Shown here one piece after another: positions 8,023-17,004 of a DNA stretch of 64,000 nt. Numbering within the stretch: position 1 is the stretch's first letter; each line of letters starts with the position of its first letter. A program made the translations under genes and the position numbers. The notes under the pieces are model-generated. The model was not told the DNA's origin. It saw nothing but the letters and a program-made list of their open reading frames with translations, and did no database searches. This DNA is from Methylobacterium sp. J-090 (lineage in GTDB: Bacteria > Pseudomonadota > Alphaproteobacteria > Rhizobiales > Beijerinckiaceae): the NCBI RefSeq assembly GCF_022829345.1, contig NZ_JAKSXV010000017.1:1-64000 (forward strand), in the 5' to 3' direction.

Positions 8023-8514
8023 ATGATGTACGCTCCGACCCTCCGCCTCGCCCCGACCCTCGGCCTCGCTTTGGCCCTCGCCCCCCTTCTGCTCGCCGGT
8101 CCCGCCCTGGCGCAGACGGCGATCAAGCTCGAGGGCCGCTGCGAGAAGCTCGTGATCGCCGGCCAGGACGTGACCAGTTCGTGCAAGGGCACGCTGATGA
8201 ACTCGGTCTCGCGCAGCCGCACGAGCTTCGACTTCTCGGCCGAGGGTCGTGCCCTCAGCTTCAGCGGCAACGGCGCCCAGCAGGAGCGCACGGAGGAGAC
8301 GGACCCGCTCCAGCCCATCAACCTCGTGATCCCGAGCGAGACGACGAAGGACGGCGTGGTTCAGGGCCCGCTGGTGGCGGTGGGCTCCTGCTCGTTCAGC
8401 ACACCGATGCCGGGCAAGACCGCCATCACCTGCGAGGCCAACGCCGCCAAGGGCGCCTATGCGGGAACGTTCGTGACCGACACCAAGGCGCCGCCCGGTG
8501 CGCCGGCGCCCTGA
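8023..8514 (+). CDS. secreted protein of unknown function (163 aa)
   Basis: The protein starts at ATG 8023 with a clear signal peptide (LGLALALAPLLLAGPALA, cut before QTAIKLEG). The mature part of about 130 residues is beta-rich and holds four cysteines: two near the start (GRCEKLVI, SSCKGTL) and two near the end (GSCSFS, ITCEAN), which could form two disulfides in the periplasm. It ends in a short Pro/Ala tail. I do not recognise a family. An in-frame reading to an upstream ATG at 7777 is only the shadow of the preceding gene. It stands alone between the AlgX-like gene and cnoX. Confidence 0.75.
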   Translation: MMYAPTLRLAPTLGLALALAPLLLAGPALAQTAIKLEGRCEKLVIAGQDVTSSCKGTLMNSVSRSRTSFDFSAEGRALSFSGNGAQQERTEETDPLQPINLVIPSETTKDGVVQGPLVAVGSCSFSTPMPGKTAITCEANAAKGAYAGTFVTDTKAPPGAPAP

Positions 8515-8655
8515 GGAGGATTTCGGGTCTGGTTCCGAGGCCGGAGCGCGACCATCTCTTGACGGACGGGCACGCGGACGGACAGACCCGGCCGACACCC
8601 GAGACCTCTGCCCCGAACCTTTACCGAAGACTCCTGACGACGTTTCGAGGACCCG

Positions 8656-9549
8656 ATGCTGAACGACGCGCCCCAGGCGGGCGAACCGATCAAGGACGTG
8701 ACGACGGCGAGCTTCCGCCAGGACGTCGTCGCCGAGTCCATGCAGCAGCCCGTGCTGGTGGATTTCTGGGCGCCGTGGTGCGGCCCGTGCAAGCAGCTCG
8801 CCCCCGTGCTGGAGAAGGTGGTGCAGGCCTCGGCCGGCGCCGTGAAACTCGTCAAGATGAACATCGACGAGCACCCCTCCATCGCCGGCCAGCTCGGCAT
8901 CCAATCGATTCCCGCCGTCATCGCCTTCGACAAGGGCCAGCCGGTGGACGGGTTCATGGGTGCCGTACCCGAGGCCCAGATCAAGGACTTCATCGAACGC
9001 CTCGCCGGTCCGGCCGGCCCCTCCCCCATCGAGGAGGCCCTGTCCGAGGCCGAGGCGATGCTGGGCGTGGGTGACGCGGCGGGCGCCGCCCAGCTCTACG
9101 CTGCGATCCTCGCGCAGGAGCCCGACAACATCGCCGCCATCGCGGCCCTGGCCAAGCTCCAGCTCGATCTCGGCGAGATCGAGAAGGCCAAGGAGATTCT
9201 CGCCATGGCGCCGGCCGACAAGGCGGGGGATGCGGCCCTGACCGGCGTGCGCGCGGCCCTGGAGCTGGCTGAGAAGGCCGCCGAACTCGGCGACCTCGGG
9301 GAATTTCAGAACCGGATCGAGGCCGACCCCGGCGATCATCAGGCCCGCTTCGACCTCGCGCTCGGCCTCAACGGCCTCAACAAGCGCGACGAGGCCGTGG
9401 ACCAGCTCATCGAGATCGAGCGGCGGGACCGGACATGGAACGAGGGCGCGGCGCGCAAGCAGCTCCTCACCTTCTTCGAAGCCTGGGGCCTGATGGACAA
9501 GGCCTCGATCCGGGGCCGGCGACGACTCTCCACCCTGGTTTTCGCGTGA
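8656..9549 (+). CDS. cnoX: thioredoxin-TPR co-chaperone CnoX (YbbN)
   Basis: The 297-residue product joins a thioredoxin domain (FWAPWCGPCKQLAP, active-site Cys42 and Cys45) to a C-terminal helical repeat region with TPR-like units such as AAQLYAAILAQEPDN and ARFDLALGLNGLNKRDEAV. This is the architecture of CnoX, a holdase that passes clients to GroEL. The full CxxC is present, as in Caulobacter CnoX, whereas the E. coli protein has SxxC and lacks thioredoxin activity. This one may therefore also reduce disulfides or mixed disulfides. It is cytosolic and lies ahead of the Lon-N and Trm112 genes on the same strand. Confidence 0.9.
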   Translation: MLNDAPQAGEPIKDVTTASFRQDVVAESMQQPVLVDFWAPWCGPCKQLAPVLEKVVQASAGAVKLVKMNIDEHPSIAGQLGIQSIPAVIAFDKGQPVDGFMGAVPEAQIKDFIERLAGPAGPSPIEEALSEAEAMLGVGDAAGAAQLYAAILAQEPDNIAAIAALAKLQLDLGEIEKAKEILAMAPADKAGDAALTGVRAALELAEKAAELGDLGEFQNRIEADPGDHQARFDLALGLNGLNKRDEAVDQLIEIERRDRTWNEGAARKQLLTFFEAWGLMDKASIRGRRRLSTLVFA

Positions 9550-9610
9550 GGCCAGATCTTCACGTAAGATCGGGTGTCGGCGTGAGGCATCGAACCGACG
9601 GGGCGACGCG

Positions 9611-10279
9611 ATGAGCACGCATGCGGGCTACAAGGGACCGGCCGATTGCCCCGGGGTCATCCCGGTCTTTCCCCTGCCCGGCGCGCTCCTGCTGCCGCGC
9701 GGGCAGATGCCGCTCAACATCTTCGAGCCGCGCTACCTCGCCATGGTGGACGACGCCCTGCGTACGGACCGGATCATCGGCATGATCCAGCCCGACGTGG
9801 AAAGCGGCGCGTCGCCCATGACCCCGAAGCTGTTCCGGGTCGGCTGCGCCGGGCGCATCACCCAGTTCGCCGAGACCGGCGACGGGCGCTACCTCATCTC
9901 GCTCACGGGCGTCGCCCGGTTCCGGGTGGAGAGCGAGATGGCGGTGGCCTCGCGCTATCGCCGCTGCCAGGTCTCCTACGACGACTTCGCCACCGACTTC
10001 GAGCCGCGGGCCGGTGAGGACGCCGTGGACCGCGAGGGCGTGCTGAAGGCCCTGAAGGACTTCGTCGAGGTCAACGATCTCAAGGTCGATTGGGCCGGCA
10101 TCGACGAGGCGCCCAACGAGGCGCTCGTCAACGCGCTGTGCATGATGAGCCCGTTCGGCGCCCGCGAGAAGCAGGCGATGCTGGAAGCCCCCGACCTCAA
10201 GACGCGGGCCGAGGTCTTGATTGCGGTGACCGAAATGGAGTTGGTGCGGGGCTCGGGCTCCGAGCCCACCCTGCAGTGA
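9611..10279 (+). CDS. Lon N-terminal (LAN) domain protein
   Basis: The 222-residue protein is a stand-alone Lon substrate-binding domain. It opens with VIPVFPLPGALLLPRG and NIFEPRYLAMVDDAL, the usual signature, and lacks the ATPase and protease parts of Lon. Such proteins are common in alphaproteobacteria, often next to cnoX and a Trm112 gene as here, and their role is not established; a peptide-binding or adaptor role is guessed from the fold. It starts at ATG 9611, 62 bases after cnoX, and is followed by the Trm112 gene after 26 bases. The three probably form one transcript. Confidence 0.88.
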   Translation: MSTHAGYKGPADCPGVIPVFPLPGALLLPRGQMPLNIFEPRYLAMVDDALRTDRIIGMIQPDVESGASPMTPKLFRVGCAGRITQFAETGDGRYLISLTGVARFRVESEMAVASRYRRCQVSYDDFATDFEPRAGEDAVDREGVLKALKDFVEVNDLKVDWAGIDEAPNEALVNALCMMSPFGAREKQAMLEAPDLKTRAEVLIAVTEMELVRGSGSEPTLQ

Positions 10280-10305
10280 TCCGTTGCCTTCGAGGATGAG
10301 TGCCC

Positions 10306-10509
10306 ATGGCCGATGACACCCAGAGCCCGGTCGAGGCGACCCGCGTCGACCCCAAGCTCCTCGAACTCCTGGTCTGCCCCCTGACCAAGGACACGCTCGA
10401 CTACGACGTCGCCCGTCAGGAGCTGATCAGCCGGTCGGCCAAGCTCGCCTATCCGATCCGCGACGGCATCCCGATCATGCTGCCCGAAGAGGCGCGGCCC
10501 CTCGACTGA
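10306..10509 (+). CDS. Trm112-like zinc-ribbon protein
   Basis: The 67-residue protein matches bacterial Trm112-type (YcaR-like) proteins: [15 protein letters not shown] followed by [21 protein letters not shown]. In eukaryotes and archaea Trm112 activates methyltransferases; bacterial partners are less clear. Only one Cys of the classical zinc pair is present, which is common in short bacterial forms. ATG 10306 is preferred because gagga at 10292-10296 sits at a good distance; GTG 10300 would add two residues. Confidence 0.85.
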   Translation: MADDTQSPVEATRVDPKLLELLVCPLTKDTLDYDVARQELISRSAKLAYPIRDGIPIMLPEEARPLD

Positions 10510-10540
10510 CGTATCCTCCCTCAGAGCCCGGGCGCGCGCC

Positions 10541-11602
10541 ATGACGAAACCTGCCTTCCTCCGTCACGCCGCCCTGGCCTTTCTCACCTGGGCCCTGACC
10601 GCCACCATGACCGTCACCGCCGCCGAGCGCCCCCTGGTCGCCATCGTCGCCACCGGCGGCACCATCGCGATGAAGAACGACCCCGTCACCGGGGCACCGG
10701 TGCCGGCCCTGTCGGGGGCCGACCTCGTCGGCGCCGTGCCGAAACTCGCCGACATCGCCCGGATCGAGGTGACCGAGTTCAGCAACGTGCCGAGCGACTA
10801 CATGGGCCCGGAGCTCTGGCCCGGGCTGTCCGCCAAGGTGGACGAACTGCTCGCCCGGCCCGACATCGCGGGCGCCGTGGTCCTGCACGGCACCGACACC
10901 CTCGACCAGACCGCCTATTTCCTCGACCTCACCCTGCACAGCCCCAAGCCGGTGGTGATGGTGGGAGCCCAGCGCAACGCGTCCGATGCCGACTCGGACG
11001 GGAGCCGCAACCTCCTCAACGCCGTGCGGCAGATCCTGTCGCGCGACGCCGTCGACATGGGCGTCACGGTGACCCTCAACCACCGCATCAACGCGGCCCG
11101 CGAGGTGCGCAAGACCCATACGAGCAACGTCGAGACCTTCAATTCGGGCGATGCCGGCACCCTCGGCTACGTCGACGAGGACCGGGTGATCTTTTCGCGA
11201 AAATCCCTGCGCCGCCAGACCCTGCCGATCCCCGAGCGCATGCCGCGCATCGACCTCGTGTCCATGTATGCGGGCGCGGACGGCACGCAGGTGCGCCAGT
11301 CCGCCGAGGGCGGCGCCGAGGCCATCGTGGTGGAGGCCTACGGCTTCGGCAATGTCAACGCGGCGATGCACGACGCGATCCGGGACGCCATCGCCAAGGG
11401 CGTGCCGGTCATCGTCGCGACCAAGGTCCATAACGGCCGGGCCCTGCCCGTGTACGGGTTCAAGGGCGGCGGCAACACCCTGCTCAAGGCCGGCGCGGTG
11501 TTCGCCGACGACCTGACGCCCGACAAGGCCCGGGTGCTGGCACTCCTGGCGGTTCCCCTGACCAAGGACCGGGCGGCGCTCCAGGCCTATTACGACCGAT
11601 AG
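10541..11602 (+). CDS. type II L-asparaginase (periplasmic)
   Basis: The 353-residue enzyme has a signal peptide (cleavage near TVTAAERP) and both asparaginase signatures: IVATGGTIAM (residues 35-44, catalytic Thr) and VLHGTDTLDQTA (second catalytic Thr118-Asp119). Length and motifs fit the AnsB group, which hydrolyses L-asparagine, and often glutamine, to the acid and ammonia in the periplasm. KTHTSNVETFNSGDAGTLG and EAYGFGNVNAAM are further family blocks. It lies 31 bases after the Trm112 gene but has no evident functional tie to it. Whether it prefers Asn or Gln cannot be read from the sequence. Confidence 0.92.
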   Translation: MTKPAFLRHAALAFLTWALTATMTVTAAERPLVAIVATGGTIAMKNDPVTGAPVPALSGADLVGAVPKLADIARIEVTEFSNVPSDYMGPELWPGLSAKVDELLARPDIAGAVVLHGTDTLDQTAYFLDLTLHSPKPVVMVGAQRNASDADSDGSRNLLNAVRQILSRDAVDMGVTVTLNHRINAAREVRKTHTSNVETFNSGDAGTLGYVDEDRVIFSRKSLRRQTLPIPERMPRIDLVSMYAGADGTQVRQSAEGGAEAIVVEAYGFGNVNAAMHDAIRDAIAKGVPVIVATKVHNGRALPVYGFKGGGNTLLKAGAVFADDLTPDKARVLALLAVPLTKDRAALQAYYDR

Positions 11603-11908
11603 CCGCGGGCGCCGTCCGCCAGGGGTGCGGATGGCGCGAAGGCCCGCGTGTCCGGGGAAGCGGTTCGGTCCCCGTCGCGTCCGACGCCGAGATCGCCAAG
11701 ACTGCCAAGGTTATCGATCCGGATCGGTCCAGTCATCGCCGGTTCAGGCGGCCTCCGCCATGGCTGTCATCTTGAAATGGCACCGCCCGTCATAATCCTG
11801 CCGCTTGCCCGAGTATCCTGTGGTCACTCTTCACTGATCGTTTGCTTGGGATGCTGTCGCGCCGACTGCGCGGGGGATCGGCCGGGCAGTTTTGCCGAAG
11901 GATGATGC
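11603..11908. other. 306-base intergenic region, no gene seen
   Basis: No frame here has coding composition, and the stretch is slightly less GC-rich than its flanks near 11790-11860. It must hold the promoter of the small secreted protein that starts at 11909 (gccgaagga just upstream may serve as its ribosome site). I see no convincing terminator hairpin after the asparaginase gene. Confidence 0.6.
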
Positions 11909-12301
11909 ATGTCCAGACTCGCCGCGCTGTTGACCCTCGGAACCGGCCTCGCCGCCCTCGCGCCGCTTCCCGGCCAAGCCCGCGACGCCGGCAACTTCAA
12001 CGGCGCCTGGTCGGTCGACCTCGTGACGGAGAGCGGCATGGTCTGCGACAGCCGCTACAGCTACTCGGTGTCGGTGCAGGAGGGGCAGGTCCGCCTCGTC
12101 TCGGGTCAGAACGCCACCATGAGCGGCCGCGTCGGGCCGGACGGCACCGTGGGCCTCAGCGTCACCAACGGCACCGCCACGGGCGCGGTCTCGGGCCGGC
12201 TCCAGGCGACCTCCGGCGGCGGCACCTGGAAGGTCTCGTCCCTGTGCTCGGGCCGCTGGACGGCACGGCGCCACACGACGCGCACCGCCCAGGCCGAGTA
12301 G
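11909..12301 (+). CDS. secreted protein of unknown function (130 aa)
   Basis: A signal peptide (LAALLTLGTGLAALAPLPGQA) leads to a mature domain of about 105 residues rich in beta strands: GNFNGAWSVDLVTESG, SVSVQEGQVRLVSG and GAVSGRLQATSGGGTWKV. Two cysteines (MVCDSRY and SSLCSGRW) could form a disulfide. The pattern of a net loss or gain module (NGAWSV ... GTWKV) recalls small periplasmic proteins found often in Methylobacterium and Bradyrhizobium, without a known function. It converges with the STAS gene, leaving three bases between the two genes. Confidence 0.75.
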   Translation: MSRLAALLTLGTGLAALAPLPGQARDAGNFNGAWSVDLVTESGMVCDSRYSYSVSVQEGQVRLVSGQNATMSGRVGPDGTVGLSVTNGTATGAVSGRLQATSGGGTWKVSSLCSGRWTARRHTTRTAQAE

Positions 12302-12304
12302 GGT

Positions 12305-12673
12305 TTAGGCCGTCGCCAGCCAGCTCCGCGCCTCTTCGATATGGGCGCGGTCGAAGGTCTTGATGGTGGCCGGCGAGACCTTGCCGAAGGTGTCGGCGAT
12401 CATCCGCAGCCACGACGCGTCGGTGACGAGGGCGACGTGGCTGACGCCCTTCATCATGGCGAGGCCGAAGCGCGGGTCCTTGAAGAACGCCGCCGGCTCC
12501 ATGCCCTTGAACTCGCGGACATCCTCGAGGAGCTTGATCTTGCCGCCCTTGTCGAGGTCGGCCTGCATGGCGGTGATGACGGTGTTCATGTCCGCATCGG
12601 TGATCTGCCCGTCGACCACGATCTCGGCGACGTTCGAGTCCGGCTTCTTCGTATAGGTCAGCACGTGCAGCAC
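12305..12673 (-). CDS. SpoIIAA-like STAS domain protein
   Basis: The 122-residue protein fits the SpoIIAA-like (STAS) family: a first strand pair around VAEIVVDGQITDADM, then KIKLLEDVREFKGMEPAAFFKD and VALVTDASWLRMIADTFG. Most such single-domain proteins lack a known partner. The residue equivalent to the phosphorylated Ser of sporulation SpoIIAA is not evident, so a kinase-controlled anti-sigma role is doubtful. It starts at ATG 12673, with priA ending 45 bases upstream on the same strand. Confidence 0.82.
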   Translation of the reverse strand: MLHVLTYTKKPDSNVAEIVVDGQITDADMNTVITAMQADLDKGGKIKLLEDVREFKGMEPAAFFKDPRFGLAMMKGVSHVALVTDASWLRMIADTFGKVSPATIKTFDRAHIEEARSWLATA

Positions 12674-12718
12674 TCCTGATGGGGTCGAACGCGACCCCGA
12701 GCGAACGTCGAGCCCGCG

Positions 12719-14974
12719 TTATAGGAAACTCTGCGGGTCCACGTCGATGGCGACCTTCACGTTGCCGCGAACCTTGGGTCCGCGTGCGATCCAGTCGCGC
12801 AGATAACTCTGCAGATCGACGGAGCGTTCGGTCTTCACCAGCAGGCGGAAGCGGTAGCGGCCCCGCACCAGGGCCAGCGGCGCCTCGGCCGGTCCCAGCA
12901 CCATCACGCCGTCCGGCGGCTCGGACGCCCGCGCCAGGGCCTGCCCGTGGGCTTCGGCCACGGCGCGGTCGTTGGCCGACACGATGAGGGCGGCGAGACG
13001 CCCGAAGGGCGGCAGGCCGGCGGCCTCGCGGGCGGCGATCTCCTCCTCGTAGAACCGCGCCGCATCCCCCGACAGCAGGGCGGCGATGACCGGATGCTCG
13101 GGCTGGAAGGTCTGGACCAGGGCGCGGCCCGGCTTCTCGCCGCGCCCGGCCCGGCCGGTGACCTGCTGGAGCAGCTGGAACGTGCGTTCGGCCGCGCGCG
13201 GATCGCCCGAGGTCAGGCCGATATCGGCGTCGAGCACGCCGACCAGGGTGAGGTGCGGGAAGTTGTGGCCCTTGGCGACCAGCTGCGTGCCGATGACGAT
13301 GTCGCAGCCGCCCTCGGCCACGGTCTGGAGCTCGGCCCGCAGGCGCTCGGCTCCCCCGGGAAAGTCGCTTGACAGGACGATGACGCGCTTGTCGGGAAAC
13401 AAGGCCGCGACTTCCTCGGCGATGCGCTCGACGCCGGGCCCGCACGGAGTCAAATTGTCGAAGGTGCCGCATTCCGAGCAGGATTCGGGGCGCCGCTCGG
13501 CGTGGCCGCACTGGTGGCACACGAGCGCCTTGCGGAAGCGGTGCTCCACCAGCCAGGTCGAGCAGTTGCGGCACTGGTAGCGGTGGCCGCAGGCCCGGCA
13601 CAGGGTCAGCGGCGCGTAGCCCCGGCGGTTGAGGAACAGCAGCGCCTGATCGCCCGCCGCCACCGTCTCGCGCACGGCGGCGATGAGGGCGGGCGCGATG
13701 AAGCTGCCGCGCTCCGGCTTGTCGGAGCGCATGTCGATGGCGGCGATGTCGGGCAGGCGCCGGCCGCCGAAGCGCTCGGGCAGGCCGACGTGGCGGTAGC
13801 GCCCGCGCGTCGCGTTCACCCGGGTCTCGATGGAGGGGGTGGCGGAGGCCAGCACCACCGGGCAGTTCTCGATGCGCCCGCGCACCACCGCCATGTCGCG
13901 GGCATGGTAATGCACCCCGTCCTCCTGCTTGTAGGCGGCCTCGTGCTCCTCGTCGACGACGATAATCCCGAGTTTCGCGAACGGCAGGAACAGGGCCGAG
14001 CGGGCGCCGACCACCACGGCGATCTCGCCGGCCGCCACCCCGGCGCGGATGCGCTCGCGGCGCTTCGCCCCGATCCCCGAATGCCAGGTCGCCGGACGCA
14101 CGCCGAAGCGCTCGGCGAAGCGGTCGAGGAACTGGGCCGTGAGGGCGATCTCGGGCATCAGGATCAGGGCCTGGCGCCCGCGCCGGACGCAATCGGCCAC
14201 GGCCTCGAAATACACCTCGGTCTTGCCCGAGCCGGTGACGCCTTCGAGCAGGATGGTGGGCGCCTTTTCCCCATGCCCCGGGGGCGCGGCCGTCGCCACG
14301 GGCGCCGTCCCCTCCGGCAACGGGTCGCCGATCGCGTCCGTCGGCGCATCGGCGGGCGCCGGGTTCATCATCGCGATCAAGTCGCGCACGGCTTGCGCCT
14401 GCGCCTCCGACAGGGGCACGCGGGCGTGGTCCGGGTCGGGCGGCAGGGCGACGGGCTCGGGGGCGAGGGCCGTCGCCTCCAGGGCGCCGTCGTCGATGAG
14501 GCCGTCGACGACGCTGAGGGACACGCCGGCTTCCTTGGCGAGCGCGCTCTTGCCCCGCATGGCGCCGTCGGCGGCGACCGCCAGCACCTTCGTCCGCGCC
14601 GTCGTCGGACGGGCGGGCGGCTTGCCGGACGCGCGCACGCCGATCCGCACGGTCTCGCCCTGGGCCGCCTCGTCGGGCAGGCGCAGGGCCATGGCCAGCG
14701 CCGAGCCCTTCGGTGCCAGGGTGTAGCGGGCGAGCCAGTCGACGAGCTCGCGCAAGGGCCCGGCGAGGGGCGGCACGTCGAGGCGGCCCGTGACGGCACG
14801 CAGGTTCGAGCCCGCCGGGCTTTCGCGCACGCCCCAGACCACCCCCACGGTCTCGCGGGGACCGAGGGGGATCTGCACCACGTCGCCCACCGCCAGGGTG
14901 AGGCCGGCGGGCACGGCGTAGCTGTAGGCGCTGTCGAGCGCGAGCGGGATCAGGATCTCGGTGACGCTGGGCAT
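12719..14974 (-). CDS. priA: primosomal protein N' (replication restart helicase PriA)
   Basis: The 751-residue protein has the PriA layout: a 3' DNA-end-binding domain (VGDVVQIPLGPRETVGVVWG), a winged helix, Walker A GVTGSGKTEVYF, the DEEH box (VVDEEHEAAYKQEDG) and the zinc-binding Cys region (LTLCRACGHRYQCRNC and CHQCGHAERRPESCSECG). It ends with helicase domain 2 (GTQLVAKGHNFPHLTLVG) and a C-terminal domain. PriA reloads DnaB at stalled forks. A low-complexity insert (about residues 210-245, rich in Pro/Ala/Asp) precedes Walker A. The length is close to the E. coli enzyme (732). It is transcribed alone or with the STAS gene. Confidence 0.96.
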   Translation of the reverse strand: MPSVTEILIPLALDSAYSYAVPAGLTLAVGDVVQIPLGPRETVGVVWGVRESPAGSNLRAVTGRLDVPPLAGPLRELVDWLARYTLAPKGSALAMALRLPDEAAQGETVRIGVRASGKPPARPTTARTKVLAVAADGAMRGKSALAKEAGVSLSVVDGLIDDGALEATALAPEPVALPPDPDHARVPLSEAQAQAVRDLIAMMNPAPADAPTDAIGDPLPEGTAPVATAAPPGHGEKAPTILLEGVTGSGKTEVYFEAVADCVRRGRQALILMPEIALTAQFLDRFAERFGVRPATWHSGIGAKRRERIRAGVAAGEIAVVVGARSALFLPFAKLGIIVVDEEHEAAYKQEDGVHYHARDMAVVRGRIENCPVVLASATPSIETRVNATRGRYRHVGLPERFGGRRLPDIAAIDMRSDKPERGSFIAPALIAAVRETVAAGDQALLFLNRRGYAPLTLCRACGHRYQCRNCSTWLVEHRFRKALVCHQCGHAERRPESCSECGTFDNLTPCGPGVERIAEEVAALFPDKRVIVLSSDFPGGAERLRAELQTVAEGGCDIVIGTQLVAKGHNFPHLTLVGVLDADIGLTSGDPRAAERTFQLLQQVTGRAGRGEKPGRALVQTFQPEHPVIAALLSGDAARFYEEEIAAREAAGLPPFGRLAALIVSANDRAVAEAHGQALARASEPPDGVMVLGPAEAPLALVRGRYRFRLLVKTERSVDLQSYLRDWIARGPKVRGNVKVAIDVDPQSFL

Positions 14975-15093
14975 CGGCGTGAGCTGTTCTGGAACATAAC
15001 CGGAATATAGGCATGATCGGCCGGTTGCGCGACGGGCACGCCTCGACCATTCCGGGCGCCGACCCCCCGTCGAATCCGTGCCGCGAGGTCACG

Positions 15094-15807
15094 ATGCGCC
15101 ATCCAGATCCAGGGCCGATTCCCGGCGCCGGCCCGCCGGAGGGCGTGCTGTTCCTGCACGGCATCGCGCGCCGCGCCTCCTCCCTGGCCCGGATGGAGCG
15201 CGCCTTCCGGGCGCAGGGACACGCGACCCTGAACCTCGACTACCCGGCCCGCACGGCCGCTCTCGCGGACCTCGCGGCGGGCATCGCCCCGCCCGTGGCC
15301 GCCTTCGCCGCGCGGGTGCGCCGCCTGCACGTCGTCACGCATTCCATGGGCGGCCTCGTCGCCCGCGCCCTCCTGACCCGCCACCGCCCGGACAATCTCG
15401 GCCGCGTGGTGATGCTGGCCCCGCCCAACGGCGGGAGCGAGGTCGCCGACCGCCTTCATCGCCTGGCCGCCTATCGGTCCTTCTTCGGCCCGGCCGGGGC
15501 GCAGCTGACGACGCGGCGGGACGCAGAGCTGGCGGCGCTCCTCGGCCCCGTCGACTATCCCCTCGGCGTCATCGCGGGAGACCGCACGCTCTATCCCGTC
15601 GAATCCTGGCTGATGCTGCCCCGCCCCAACGACGGGCGGGTGAGCGTCGACCGCACGCGGGTCGCCGGCATGAGCGCCCACGTGACCCTGCACACCACGC
15701 ACGGCCTGATGATGTGGAACCCGCGCGTCATCGGCGAAGCCTTGCACTTCGTCCGGAACGGACGATTCCTCGCCCCCGACGCGAAGCCCTCCGAAGGACG
15801 CCCATGA
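15094..15807 (+). CDS. lipase-like alpha/beta hydrolase
   Basis: The protein is about 237 residues from ATG 15094, with LFLHGIARR as the oxyanion region and VVTHSMGGLVAR carrying the nucleophile Ser. APPNGGSEVADRL is typical of PGAP1/lipase-class 2 hydrolases. A later His (HTTHGLMMW) can complete the triad. There is no signal peptide. The open frame extends to ATG 15013, but that leader looks non-coding. The stop overlaps the start of the ABC ATPase gene (ATGA, 15804-15807), so the hydrolase is translated together with an Fe3+-type transporter ATPase. The overlap suggests a link, perhaps release of metal from an ester ligand, but that is speculation. Confidence 0.82.
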   Translation: MRHPDPGPIPGAGPPEGVLFLHGIARRASSLARMERAFRAQGHATLNLDYPARTAALADLAAGIAPPVAAFAARVRRLHVVTHSMGGLVARALLTRHRPDNLGRVVMLAPPNGGSEVADRLHRLAAYRSFFGPAGAQLTTRRDAELAALLGPVDYPLGVIAGDRTLYPVESWLMLPRPNDGRVSVDRTRVAGMSAHVTLHTTHGLMMWNPRVIGEALHFVRNGRFLAPDAKPSEGRP

Positions 15808-16859
15808 CCCGGACCGACCCCGCCCTACCGCCCCGCCTCGAAATGCGGGGTCTCGGCCTGCGCTTCGGGGCCGTGCGGGCGCTGGACGGGATCGATCTCG
15901 CGGTGCGACCCGGCGAGATCGTCGCCCTGCTCGGCGATTCCGGCTGCGGCAAGAGCACGCTTCTCCGCACCATCGCCGGGCTGGAGCGGCCGGATCGAGG
16001 CACCGTCCGCCTCGACGGCGCCGATGTCGGCGGCGTGCCGCCCGAGGCGCGCGGCGTCGGACTCATGTTTCAGGACTACGCCCTGTTCCCGCACCTCACC
16101 GTGGCCGAGAACGTGCGCTTCGGCCTCCATGCCCATCCCGGCAAGGCGGCCCGCGCCGTCGCGACGGCGCGGCTGCAGCAGGTCGGCCTCGCCGACCGCG
16201 AAGCCGGCTATCCCGGCACCCTGTCGGGGGGCGAGAGCCAGCGAGTGGCCTTGGCCCGCGCCCTGGCGCCGGGGCCGCGCATCCTGCTCCTCGACGAGCC
16301 GTTCTCGAACCTCGACCGGCGCACCCGCGACCGGGTCCGCTCCGACACGCTCGATCTCCTGCGCGAGACCGGCACCACGACGATCCTGGTGACCCACGAT
16401 CCGGAAGAGGCCCTCGGTTTTGCCGACCGCATCGCCCTGATGCGGGCCGGGCGCATCGTTCAGGTGGGCACGGGGGACGACCTCTATCGCCGCCCCATCT
16501 CGCGCTTCGCCGCGCGCTTCTTCGGCGATCTCGTCGAGGTGACCGGCACCTGCCGGGCGGGCCACGTGGCGACGCCCTTCGGCGCCTGCCCCGCGCCGGA
16601 CCTGCCGGAGGGCGCCGGCGCCGTCGCCTGCTGGCGCCCCGAGGCGATCCGGCTCGCGCCCGTGGGCGAGGGCCTTCCGGGCCGCGTCGTCGGCCGCCGC
16701 TTCCTCGGCGCGACGGCCATCCTCGCCGTCGAGGCCGCAGGGTTCGACGCGTCGCTCCCGCTGCCCGTGTCCGGCACGGATGGACGCGGGCCGGGCGACG
16801 CCGTGGGTCTGCGCTGCGACGAGGCGAGCACATTTATTTTCGCCGATGGGATGGATTAA
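15804..16859 (+). CDS. fbpC: Fe3+-type ABC transporter ATP-binding protein
   Basis: The 351-residue ATPase has Walker A ([13 protein letters not shown]), Q-loop (MFQDYALFPHLTV), signature LSGGESQRVALARAL, Walker B (ILLLDEPFSNLD) and H-loop (LVTHDPEEAL), followed by a C-terminal regulatory domain of about 110 residues. The order and length fit FbpC/PotA-type importers. It is separated by 145 bases from the binding protein and permease genes on the same strand, which together make a complete FbpABC-like ferric importer. The start ATG 15804 overlaps the stop of the hydrolase gene. The C-terminal region ends abruptly at FIFADGMD. Confidence 0.88.
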   Translation: MTRTDPALPPRLEMRGLGLRFGAVRALDGIDLAVRPGEIVALLGDSGCGKSTLLRTIAGLERPDRGTVRLDGADVGGVPPEARGVGLMFQDYALFPHLTVAENVRFGLHAHPGKAARAVATARLQQVGLADREAGYPGTLSGGESQRVALARALAPGPRILLLDEPFSNLDRRTRDRVRSDTLDLLRETGTTTILVTHDPEEALGFADRIALMRAGRIVQVGTGDDLYRRPISRFAARFFGDLVEVTGTCRAGHVATPFGACPAPDLPEGAGAVACWRPEAIRLAPVGEGLPGRVVGRRFLGATAILAVEAAGFDASLPLPVSGTDGRGPGDAVGLRCDEASTFIFADGMD

Positions 16860-17004
16860 AAGCCGTTGCTTGCATCCGCACTGCAACGAGGCCGATCGGA
16901 AGACGAGCGTTAGTTTTTAACGATTATAAGTCTAATAGATCGCGCTTGCTTTTTCCCATGCTCTGCGTCTGAACGTCCTCCGAAACGCTACGAGAGGACG
17001 GATC
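16860..17004 (+). promoter_or_regulatory. AT-rich leader upstream of the ferric binding protein gene
   Basis: This 145-base gap holds an AT-rich patch at about 16905-16950, unusual for the region. It includes the inverted repeat CGTTA-gtttt-TAACG (near 16908-16922) and a run of A/T around ttataagtctaatag. A second weak inverted repeat (CGTTGC ... GCAACG, 16864-16888) follows the ATPase stop. The position fits a promoter and operator for an iron-controlled gene. I cannot match it to a Fur, Irr or RirA consensus with confidence. Confidence 0.4.

Noticed and set aside
11764..11800. CTGTCAT and CCGTCAT considered as a second Pho box
   Set aside because: The two elements are not in an 11-base register and no phosphate-related gene follows.
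12162..15164. A 1000-codon open frame on the minus strand
   Set aside because: It is an out-of-frame shadow of priA; it has Arg/Pro/Gly-rich composition and no family features, while the priA frame is full of motifs.
16905..16950. AT-rich patch upstream of the ferric binding protein considered as a Fur or Irr site
   Set aside because: No stretch matches either consensus closely enough; it is kept only as an unspecified regulatory region.
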